Positions 55,497 through 64,000 of a stretch of DNA of 64,000 nucleotides are shown here, piece by piece. The stretch's first letter is position 1. Every line of letters starts with the position of its first letter. The notes under the pieces were generated by a model. The model was not told where the DNA came from and did no database searches. It saw nothing but the letters and a program-made list of their open reading frames with translations. The stretch is from Trissonchulus latispiculum (taxonomy: Eukaryota; Nematoda; Enoplea; Enoplida; Ironidae), in the NCBI GenBank assembly GCA_030248195.1, contig JASAND010019932.1, forward strand, positions 45,095 to 109,094, given 5' to 3'. The position numbers were made by a program, and so were the translations under genes.

Positions 55497-57548
55497 CTGA
55501 AATTAAAAATCGGTAACACCAAAATTATGGCACTCCCACACAGCAGTCCCAATAGTGACTCGACCGCGCAAATAAAATTGAAGGCTGCAGCAAAGACTCT
55601 CCCCCCCCCGAGAAAGCTTCTCAACCAAATTTTTTATCCCCATAAATTTTTTAAGCTTACCTTTAGAAAGTGCACATCAAGAATAAATCGCAACAAACAA
55701 CTACTAGCACACTCAAAATTCAGAATATATATATGCCTTTCCAAAACAGACATTTGTTAAAATATCAAAGTCCAAAACGTGAATCCCCCAAAAACAATTT
55801 CACGTTTTGGACGTTGACTTTTTTGATTTATGGGATTTTTTTGAATCATTTTTTGATTTCTTCGTATCCCTTGTGGATCCGTGAATGAGTGGCTGTTTTA
55901 TCGATTATCTTTTCAAAAACAGACATTTGCTTAAAAATCCCAAACAACAGTTAGCAGTAGACCAAATAACTAATTTTAATTATTTAAATTTTCATTGATT
56001 TTAAAATGTCACATACCGTCATTAGTCTGTTTAGGAGCAGCCGGTGGTCGCCTCTCAGCTAAGCCGTCCGATTCTGGCAAGGCAGATTTCTGCTTCTTCT
56101 TTCTACACAATAAAATAATCATAAAAAATGAAACGAAAAATGAAAAATACGGACTTGAATAAATTAGGAAAAAATTGTGCGAAGTAGTCTCAGGGGCCGA
56201 GACAAGAGACATTCTAACAGAACAGACCAGAACACAGAACATCCTGTTACGTTCCACCCTAGCTCAATATCCGTTAATCGGATATTTAAAGACTGGCATT
56301 TTTAGTGGGGGGGGCTTGTTCCCGCTCCACTTTTCGGAGCCCCACACTTTCCGGCAAGCCCCCACCCACTTTTTTGGGGGTCGCCCAAAAGTGTCTTAGC
56401 TAATTATACTTATATTCTAGGTAGTGCGCTAACGCGCACTACCTGATTATAAGACTTATAAGTTCATTTTATGCTTAAAAACAGCGATTTTTTCGTTTTT
56501 ACCTTAAAAATGCTTCGGAAAAAATTTAGGTATATTTATACCTTGGGCTCGCCCCCACCCCACTTTTCGGAAGCCCCCCACTTCCCCCTCCCTAGTGGGG
56601 GGGGACGAAGCCACTCCCACTTTCAAAACCCTAAAAAAAATGCCAGAAAGAGGGACAGCTGGCGCTGGGTTGGCTGGAGCCCACTGCGAACCGCGACATG
56701 CGCTTAGTTCCTTGCTCAAGGAGATTTGTGAAAGCCTTCCCCCCCCCCAGAAACATTACAACAAAAAATTGCAACTCACTTGTACCAACAACAGTAGCCA
56801 AGTATACCGCATAGCAGCAACAGTGCCACAATTCCAGCGCATATGGTTAGTATGGCCCACAGCGGCAAGGCTAGCTTCCATTTATCTTCTAAAATTTGCA
56901 AAAAGACTTAACCGAACAATCAACATCAACCATTAAAAACATATTTAATAGGTACTACTACATCTTCATTTTTCAGAAAAAGCTTTTGGACCGTAATGAT
57001 ATTTTTTGGACCGCCCATTGTACAGCACTTCGAAAACTTCATGCTTCGCAAAGTTCACCTTTTCGGGAACTTTATTGGCTAATTTCGTCAATTTTGGCGA
57101 ACTTCGCGAAGATTGTTTACGAAAACCTTGTCTGCCGAATTTCAGGTCTGCTAGCCTCCCTTGAATTCCTTGAATTGAATTGAAAGTCAAGATATTCGAG
57201 AAATGCCTTCGTGAAAGTCGCTAACTTTGACGAAAATTGTAACATTTTGCTAAGTTCGCGTTTTTAAAGAGCTGTACTCTAGGTTAGCCTGCATTGCTAT
57301 TCCTTTAGCTTAATTAGCGGATATATATAAATTAATAGAAAAAGAAAATTTTAACTTCAATTAAAACAATTAAATACACTAAATTTACATTATACACGAA
57401 TGAAGTTTAACCTACCTTTCTCATAAACAGCAGTAAAATTGCCAGAAATATTTAAGTAGATGCTAGAAGCATTGCCGTCTCCAATAGAGGTCGGGTCTAG
57501 CCAGCTAAAGTTGGTCAAAAGTATGACAGTCTCATTGAACGTGGACAT
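54997..57548 (-). CDS. Single-pass membrane protein, 3' four exons
   Basis: Exons 57548-57416, 56888-56780, 56102-56017 and 55496-54997 join with matching phases and canonical splice sites. The first has five potential N-glycosylation sites (NET, NFS, NAS, NIS, NFT). The second encodes a transmembrane helix (LPLWAILTICAGIVALLLLC). The third is a basic, stop-transfer juxtamembrane exon (KKKQKSALPESD). The last is a 165-residue proline- and arginine-rich cytoplasmic tail with PxxP motifs and Tyr residues (DYYRQ, DIPYDRYRPLPEPP). The total is about 275 residues from ATG 57548. That ATG gives no signal peptide, so upstream coding exons are probably missing from my model. The PLWAIL helix recalls integrin alpha chains, but GFFKR is absent. 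Family unassigned. Confidence 0.75.
56017..56102 (-). CDS. Membrane protein, juxtamembrane exon
   Basis: Acceptor TTTTATTGTGTAG|AAAG, donor GACG|GTATGT. 28 full codons, starting KKKQKSALPESDGLAERRPP. Confidence 0.78.
56293..56646. mobile_element. Foldback element in an intron of the membrane-protein gene (354 bp)
   Basis: It starts CTGGCATTTTTAGTGGGG and ends CTAAAAAAAATGCCAG, flanked by AAAGA (56288-56292 and 56647-56651). The arms are rich in GTGGGGGG/CCCCCCAC motifs. The superfamily is unclear from a 5-bp duplication alone. Confidence 0.7.
56780..56888 (-). CDS. Membrane protein, transmembrane exon
   Basis: Acceptor CAAATTTTAG|AAGA, donor TACAA|GTGAGT. It encodes DKWKLALPLWAILTICAGIV and continues hydrophobic to YCCWY, then joins the Lys-rich exon. 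Confidence 0.8.
57416..57548 (-). CDS. Membrane protein, extracellular exon (5' limit uncertain)
   Basis: 44 codons from ATG 57548 to donor GAAAG|GTAGGT, with five N-x-S/T sites. The same frame has a TGA 15 bases upstream of the ATG, so either translation starts here or an acceptor lies just before it. Confidence 0.6.
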
Positions 57549-57946
57549 TCTTCGTCCCTTCAGTCACTGAGTTATAGAAGCACCAAACGGAACAGGTTGA
57601 TCAGTCATTATTTGCCGTTATCACATTGCTGAAATGTCACAAAAATTTGGAAGAAATCAACTGATTTAGCACTGTAGTCGCCAAATCAAGTAATTAATTA
57701 AGCTATAATTAAGTGATCTATCTATATAGTTAAAGACACTGTACTAAGCGCAGGAAGCAATTTCTGGTGCAACAAGGGAAAATATTCAGTATGATCGATT
57801 CGGCAGGAAAAAATTTTAAGAATTCGAAGATTTCGGAATTTAAAAAATTTAGTTTTTAGCATCCGTATCAAATATGGAAATATTTGGGTCAACCAGGCAC
57901 CACCAAACTACCCACCTCTGTTTGGGGTACACTGTGAAAAAGCCCA

Positions 57947-58075
57947 AATTCGTACGGAGCCTAGTTTCAGTCTTTCCTCAAAACTTGACAATCCTAAGGC
58001 TTGAAGCGGATATCTTCAACATTCCGCAGGATTAGCCTAGGAGTAATCATTGAATTTGATTTTTTATTAACTCTA
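57947..58075. repeat. Duplicated segment C, copy 1
   Basis: About 129 bp almost identical to 62669-62797 (AATTCGTACGGAGCC... to ...TTGAATTTGATTTTT). Confidence 0.85.
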
Positions 58076-58142
58076 AGGATCAGCAACTGCAGACTTTAAA
58101 AAACTGAAACAGGAACTATGCCTGTAACTATAAAACTCAAAC

Positions 58143-58502
58143 GCACACTTGACATTAAACAAGTGCACTCCATGCATCTGCTTCCGTAGAAGCACACTAT
58201 AATTTAGGGAGAAATCTTTCTGGACATTCGCTGAAACTGAAACCGCGTCTACTTCCGTAAACGCACACTACATCATTGGAAATTCTATTTAACTCTGAAC
58301 TGGAAATTATTTACTTAGAATAAAAGTGTAGTTTTAGGCTGCGGCCCGGGCTTGTCACCGGGCCCAGGATTTAAAACCGGGCCAAGGTGCGAACTCGGGC
58401 CTGGTAGCGGGCACTGGGCCGGCTGATAATTTAGGTCCGCCGGGAAAATTTCTTATCGGAGCAACCCTACAATGAGTGCACTTTAGTTTAATGTCAAGTG
58501 TG
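58143..58502. mobile_element. Foldback element with CACACTTGAC ends
   Basis: CACACTTGACATTAAAC at the left is mirrored by GTTTAATGTCAAGTGTG at the right. It contains CTTCCGTAGAAGC-type motifs and the GGGCC-rich element at 58332-58470, and lies between duplicated segments C and A of copy 1. It is absent from copy 2. Confidence 0.65.
58332..58470. mobile_element. Short hAT-like element with GGGCC repeats
   Basis: GCGGCCCGGGCTTG, CGGGCCCAGG and GGGCCGGC blocks, with a right end GAGCAACCCTA of hAT style. No duplication assigned. Confidence 0.5.
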
Positions 58503-58670
58503 AAAGGAACAAGTTAGGTTACGTACCAACTTCTTATTTTCCTTTTCCGAGATTTTATTCGGAATGAAGTTAACTCAAGATAGAAGTCCGACCCAAATAT
58601 TACAGAAATACATAAATACTCTCCTGCTAATTAATGAACTTTCCATTTATAAACGTGAAAAAAATATAAT
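58501..58670. repeat. Duplicated segment A, copy 1
   Basis: 170 bp almost identical to 62209-62378 (TGAAAGGAACAAGTTAGG... to ...TTTATAAACGTGAAAAA). Confidence 0.88.
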
Positions 58671-58778
58671 TTTTATATTAGTGGGGCTAGTTTTGAAATG
58701 GGCGGTGGGGGGGAGGTGGAGGAGGTTTTTTGAAATTTGGAATGGGAAAAATTTGTAAGAGTGGGGCGCGGGAGGTGG

Positions 58779-58910
58779 AGTGATCTAATACAAGAAAACA
58801 CAAGAAAATACAGGTGTACAAATATCAAAGTTAGTTAGTTAAAACATTTATTTGATACGTGATTATGACAAACTGTACAATGTGAAAAACTTGCTTAGTG
58901 CATTTTATAC
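58779..58910. repeat. Duplicated segment B, copy 1
   Basis: About 132 bp almost identical to 62539-62669. The sequence between A and B differs between the two loci. Confidence 0.88.
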
Positions 58911-58960
58911 TTTATTTTAATCTAAAAACCATAAAAAATAAAATTTTTTCAAAATAGAAA

Positions 58961-59976
58961 TATATGTCGCAGTCTAAAAGCATTTTCCGTCTAATTGCAA
59001 TTAGACGGAGAATATCAGTCTAATTGCAATTGGGCTAGTCTAATAGCATGAGACTGAGCAAAATGCTGTTAGACTGAAAATTTTCAGTCTAATTGCAATT
59101 AGACGTACCATTGTTCGTCTAATTGCAATTGGGCGAACAGTGTCTCGTCTAATTGCATTTTGATATGAAATGTTTTGTTTAATGCATAAGAACAGCGCTT
59201 CACTGTAATTGTATGCGGAGAAGGGAACAGAAAGTCGAAAAGATATTACGTCATTAGCTTTGAAATCATAGTAGGATTACTTTTCGTTAAGACATTGAAA
59301 ACCTGAAGACTTTATAGGATTTAAAGGATACTCCAAAGGATTTTGAAAACATATAGTAGAAATTAGCTACAATTAATTAGAATTTGAAGACTTTCAAAAG
59401 CTTAAAATTTCCATATTTTGACAGTCGAACTAATATTTGGATCTCAAGTTTTTATACAATTTTACAATATTTTTTATATTACGCGAACATTTTTATTATT
59501 GCATAGAAAAAAATTATTGCATAAAAAATGGGTTAAAATAAAAAAAGTAACACTATATAGCATTCTTTCAAAACGTAAATTATATTTAAAAGTAAATTAT
59601 ATATAGATGTGTGCACTAAAGTATTCAGGTTTTCAATGTCTAAACGAAAAGTAATTCTACTATGATTTCAAAACTGTTCTTAATGACGTAATATCTTTTC
59701 GACTTTCGGTGCCCTTCTCCGCATACAATTACAGTGAAGCGCTGTTATTATGCATTAAACAAAACATTTTATATCAAAATGCAATTAGACGAGGCTCTGT
59801 TCGCCCAATTGCAATTAGACGAACAATAATACGTCTAATTGCAATTAGACTGAAAATTTTCAGTCTAACTGCATTTCGCTCAGTCGCATGCTATTAGACT
59901 AGCCCAATTGCAATTAGACTGAAATTCTCCGTCTAATTGCAATTAGACGGAAAATGCTTTTAGACTGCGACATATA
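58961..59976. mobile_element. Palindromic-word element, word GTCTAATTGCAATTAGAC (1016 bp)
   Basis: It starts TATATGTCGCAGTCTAAAAG and ends with the reverse complement. Each arm has six or seven copies of the 18-bp palindrome or close variants. The centre, including GTCGAAAAGATATTACGTCA in inverse copies, is AT-rich and non-coding. The whole element is a near-perfect palindrome. Confidence 0.88.
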
Positions 59977-60700
59977 TAAGATATAAATCACCTTTTATGG
60001 AGTTCTTATATTTCTCTTAGCTATTGAACAAATTAATAAAACATTTGTGTTTGAAAAACTTTCTTCAACAGTAAGAATAGATCAAAATAGTAATTACTTC
60101 ATGAACTTATATATCTATATTTATATAAACTAAGAAATCCCCTCCTCAATTAACAACATTGATTCAAGTTTCATTCACATTTTCATTTGCCTAAGAAAAC
60201 ATAACACAGAAGAACACAAAACAATATCAGTGTCCTTTATTTAAAGGGGGAATATTATTTACGAACTCTTCTGGTATATTATGCGAAAGGTGCAGTAACA
60301 TTTTCTCTAGTGATTGTTATCACCCGATCAAGCGGTCGAGAATCAACTTTAACCTTTTCTTTAACCAACCGCCATTTGCTTCTAAACGATAACTTTCCAA
60401 TTTCGTCAGCCAAACGATATGCTGATTTGTAATCGGTTCAAAACCCGAATAATCCAAAAGAATTTTAGTAAATTAGAAGTTATAAAGATAGACCTCTGTA
60501 TAGAACTGTTTCTGTGTGATTGAGGACTGTGCAATTATTTGCTGATTTTTAATCTGTTCACATCCGCATAATCTAAAAATTTTAGTTAAGTAAAGTTGTG
60601 ACGATAGACCTCAGTACAGGACTGTTTCCGTGTGATTGAGGAATATGCAATTAATTTAACCGTTTTCCAATCTAACACCAAAATATTTAAACCAGCTCAC
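59977..60700. other. No recognised gene; imperfect 120-bp duplication
   Basis: ATAGACCTC(T/A)GTA...GACTGTTTC(T/C)GTGTGATTGAGGA occurs at about 60489-60530 and again at about 60604-60645, preceded by similar GCTGATTTxTAATC. No coding support. Confidence 0.5.
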
Positions 60701-60704
60701 ATTA

Positions 60705-61850
60705 AGTATTAGTACCTACGACATACGTCGTAGAGGTTCTTAAGGTGCTGGTATCGCTTTGTGTAAATTTGATCCTATAGGCTTTAATTCTTTATGAAAG
60801 TGGATGAAACTTTCCAAATATACTATTTCGGTGCTCTTTAACATTCTGGGACCAGTCCCGCATTTTTAGGTGCAAAGATAAGAAATTTTTGGTTTTTGCC
60901 ATTATTCTCTCAGTACATAGTCGAGACACCGGATTGGTTGGTATGGCTGGATAGAGGGCACAGAAATGAACATTTTTGCTTTTACAACTTTTGAGCTATC
61001 TCTAGTGGTTAAGTCAGTATAGGCAAAAAACGATTTTTGGGGTCGAAAAATGGCCGTTTTCGAGAAAATAAGTTTTTTCAAAATTACTGCCAAATCATAT
61101 GGACAATTTTGGTTTATTTATACTCGATCGATACACAGTCTCATTGCACATTTTATCAATGCCTATTAGCCGGAGTTTGTTGCTCTAAGCTAGAGATTTG
61201 GCAGAAAAACTATTTTGGCAAAACTGCGATTATTTTGTTTTGAACATCGATTTCTCAAAAACTACCCAATCGATTCGCGTGATTTTTGGCAGGATGAGAA
61301 TTCGCACTATTGCGGAGGGACATTTTTCTTGGTTTGAGCTAAAACATCTCCAGTTGTGAAAAAACTCAATGCAAAGTTGCGAAATTTCGTGTCACCGCAC
61401 ATTCAGTGGATTTTCTTGACCGGTAAGACCTGCTGAGCCAAATCCAAAAAAAATGTCCCTCGGCCCACATGTCCTTTATAGGACAGCACAAGAAAAAATT
61501 TCGGCCGATTCCACAGTTTTGAGAAATCGATGTTCAAAAATTTTTGGTCTGTATTCTGCCTGTAAGATGTTAGTATGTCAGACAATTTTTGCTATTTTTT
61601 GCCAATTTTGCTAGTTTCGTACTCTTATGAGAATCTACATATTATAAGCTTTAAAATGATGTATAAAGCTCTTTCCAACTCGCAAAATTGCGAAAGTTAT
61701 AGCGTTTCAAAATATACCCACAAAAACACTGCACAAAAGGATACCAGCACCTTAAGTACGACCTAGGTCGTAAAAGGCACAAAGCAAAAGGCACAACGTA
61801 CGACTGAAAGTCGTAAATTCTTAAGTACGACTAAGCAGTCGTAAAAAGCA
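60705..61850. mobile_element. Element with TACGACTGAAAGTCGTA words, interrupted
   Basis: TACGACATACGTCGTA lies left of the TTAA element. TACGACCTAGGTCGTA, TACGACTGAAAGTCGTA and TACGACTAAGCAGTCGTA lie right of it, so the TTAA element inserted into a small palindromic-word element. Confidence 0.6.
60744..61751. mobile_element. TTAA-flanked element, copy 2 (1008 bp)
   Basis: It starts GGTGCTGGTATCGC and ends GGATACCAGCACC, with TTAA at 60740-60743 and 61752-61755. Inner blocks (GAGATTTGGCAGAAAAACT, CACTATTGCGGAGGGAC) match 34500-35057. No transposase. Confidence 0.78.
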
Positions 61851-62208
61851 GAGGTAGTATATCACAAGACTTGTATTAAATAATTAGTATACAAATCTTA
61901 GGAAAAATCTGTATATATTATATAAATTTATGAGAGTATATCAGCTGCTGACATTTTTAGGTATAAAAATATATGAAATGCATAAATTTATCTATTGAAA
62001 AGTAAAAGCAGTTAACAAAAATTTGTGTCTTAAAATGTTTTAGGTACGTACAAAATCGTTAACTATACTCCATTGAGAATAAATTGTTAAGACGGCGATA
62101 TTAATTCATGAGAATATTAAAAATAGAGCGCAGCCGCGCTAGAGTGGTATGGAAAGGGACGAGAGTAATAACTCTACAAGTACCCTAACCAGTTCACTCA
62201 AAACAAAT

Positions 62209-62797
62209 GAAAGGAACAAGTTAGGTTACGTACCAACTTCTTATTTTCCTTTTCCGAGATTTTATTCGGAATGAAGTTAACTCAAGATAGAAGTCCGACC
62301 CAAATATTACAGAAATACATAAATACTCTCCTGCTAATTAATGAACTTTCCATTTATAAACGTGAAAAACATATAATTCTATATTAGTAGTGCATGCGAC
62401 CTCTACCAGACTTTGTTCAAACACTTGCGGCTCATCAGTGGAGAAGTGTTGAACGAAGTTTTTTGAAAATTTTGGAACATTAGACGAAAATATTTGAAAG
62501 ATCGTTTCGCCGCCAGTCGCCTCAGGAAGTGTGATTAGAGTGATCTAATACAAGAAAACACAAGAAAATACAGGTGTACAAATATCAAAGTTAGTTAGTT
62601 AAAACATTTATTTGATACGTGATTATGACAAACTGCACAATGTGAAAAACTTGCTTAGTGCATTTTATAAATTCGTACGGAGCCTAGTTTCAGTCTTTCC
62701 TCAAAACTTGACAATCCTAAGGCTTGAAGCGGATATCTTCAACATTCCGCAGGATTAGCCTAGGAGTAATCATTGAATTTGATTTTTTTATTAACTT
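62209..62797. repeat. Duplicated locus, copy 2, in order A-B-C
   Basis: A (62209-62378), B (62539-62669) and C (62669-62797) are almost identical to the same segments of copy 1, where the order is C-A-B. B and C touch directly here. The A-B spacer (62379-62538) is different sequence in the two loci. Confidence 0.85.
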
Positions 62798-63279
62798 AGG
62801 ATTTTTCCCCTAGGGGGATTTTTTGCAAAAGTTAGCCAAAAACGTTGGGCTTTCCTCCAGACATTTCAAAACCCCCAATCCATCTTTTGAAGCGGGAGGG
62901 GGAGAGGGGTTGGCGAAAACCCTACCCCCAATCAAGGGGGGATCCAGAGGGGGAGGTCGGGGCGGGGAGGCCCCCCGTCGCGATTCGAAGGTAGGAAACA
63001 AATTAAAAAGAAAAATAAGAAAAAGGGGAAAAAGCAAAAAATTTCGCGCCCTCGGCGCGAATTTTCTTCTTTCTTAGCAGCAAGCAGCACATTCATAGTG
63101 TCTTGAAGAAAAAGTTTGAAATGCGTCCGAATTTTTGCAGAAAAATTCCATTTTTGCTCAAAAATGCGTAAAATTTTGTAAAATGTAAAGAATTAACGAT
63201 TTGAACACCAATTTTATTGCAAAAACAAAAAATAGCCCCCCAGACTCCCCGGCAGAAAAATTTCTTCGTTTGCACCCGC

Positions 63280-63334
<55 letters not shown>

Positions 63335-63375
63335 CCCGCGTCACAAAATCCTGAATCCGCCAATGCCCCCAATTC
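62798..63375. mobile_element. Degraded hAT-like G-rich element(s)
   Basis: Contains AAGGGGGGATCCAGAGGGG, a hairpin TTTCGCGCCCTCGGCGCGAA like those in 52669-53120, and on the minus strand a terminal CATTGGCGGATTCAGGATTT. The left limit and duplications could not be set. Confidence 0.5.
63282..63334. repeat. Poly-T tract (53 bp)
   Basis: Uninterrupted homopolymer. Its length is likely to be unreliable in assembly. The lysine-rich frame across it is an artefact. Confidence 0.9.
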
Positions 63376-64000
63376 ATAATTTCTATCTTAAACAATTGCG
63401 TTGGTTCGCCCCCCCCCCCTTTCGATGTCGGGTTACGATTGAAATTTGGATAGTCCTTGGTTGGGTTGGAAGACAACTTTTAGTGAAATCTAAATTTTCA
63501 ATGTTGTCAGATTAAGAATTGCTAAAAAATATTTTAACTTCTGGCTACTTATTTCTGGGCCATTTCGTATTCAGGAAGAGCTGGGGAAGTACCGATGAGG
63601 GTGAGGAGGCTCACCTTACATGGGGTATGAACGAAGTCGGGATTTATGGGGGTAAAGCCATGAAGGGTTACTCTCCACGGTACGAAGGTCGCCCCCCCCC
63701 CCCCCGATACCCCCTCGTGAAAACTAATTCCTCTCCTTCCCTAATTTACTAAAACAAGTATATAAATTACGGGAGATATATAGGACTTTGTATCGCTGCA
63801 TTCCGTTCTCTAATAAAAACATTCAAGATTACACTATTTGTACCCATCTTCAACGCTATATATCCGTATTCTCACAATCTTGAGTCAAAAAATTAGTTTT
63901 TTCGAAACAATATACTTTCGAATTTCGAAAAACCACATTATAGCCTGAGCAAAACGCTGCCACTAAGGCAGTCCTGAGAATTAAAACGAAAAATTTTCCG
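63376..64000. other. No recognised feature
   Basis: A C-run near 63690 and AT-rich DNA; the short open frame at 63519 is unsupported. Confidence 0.35.

Noticed and set aside
56780..57416. Integrin alpha chain identity for the membrane protein
   Set aside because: Only the helix start (PLWAIL) is reminiscent. GFFKR and any recognisable extracellular integrin sequence are missing.
58540..58650. A minus-strand exon in duplicated segment A (open frame ending at a GTACGTAAC donor)
   Set aside because: About 36 open codons and one good donor are not enough, and its phase does not fit the neighbouring candidate exon in segment C.
58961..59976. CRISPR-like repeats (GTCTAATTGCAATTAGAC)
   Set aside because: Repeat spacing is irregular, the two arms are inverted copies, and the context is a foldback element in an animal-like genome.
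63093..63476. Lysine-rich 127-codon frame
   Set aside because: It crosses the 53-bp poly-T tract and hAT-like debris, and the lysines are homopolymer.

Overview
The window looks like non-coding-rich chromosomal DNA from an invertebrate animal. It is AT-rich, has multi-exon genes with GT-AG introns, an RTE-type LINE, tRNA-derived SINEs and many short DNA transposons. I could not fix the lineage. Most long open frames are translations of repeats and are left out.

Three spliced genes could be assembled by eye from exon phase and splice sites. (1) SSU72, the RNA polymerase II C-terminal-domain phosphatase, lies on the minus strand from 48373 to 39516. It has five exons and about 200 residues, and its roughly 7-kb intron 2 is packed with nested transposons. 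(2) A small secreted six-cysteine protein lies on the plus strand, 26913-27882. (3) The 3' part of a single-pass membrane protein lies on the minus strand, 57548-54997, with four phase-consistent exons. A frameshifted zinc-finger-like coding sequence (44584-45203) sits inside a 4.9-kb palindrome in SSU72 intron 2.

The rest is mobile DNA. Insertions can be ordered by their target-site duplications (TSDs). In 3244-5720 a 5'-truncated RTE LINE sits inside a foldback element. In 9804-14443 hAT-type elements are nested several deep. In 14511-16276 a tRNA-derived unit is tandemly repeated. At 30823-33357 a CTGAAA-repeat hAT element carries a 1.2-kb palindrome. At 37080-38680 there is a satellite with monomers of about 148 bp. 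At 49408-51052 elements of one family with 3-bp CWG duplications are inserted into each other.

Four element groups recur. Foldback elements ending CAAGAGT...ACTCTTG make 7-bp TSDs (1810, 11132, 17975, 24717, 29704). Foldback elements with 8-bp TSDs share one central palindrome (3244, 20470, 22618, 41961). Elements with TTAA flanks begin GGTGSTG (19118, 34500, 60744). A striking set of about ten otherwise unrelated elements is built from many copies of a short, element-specific palindromic word such as GTCTAATTGCAATTAGAC. I found no CRISPR array, rRNA gene or LTR retrotransposon.
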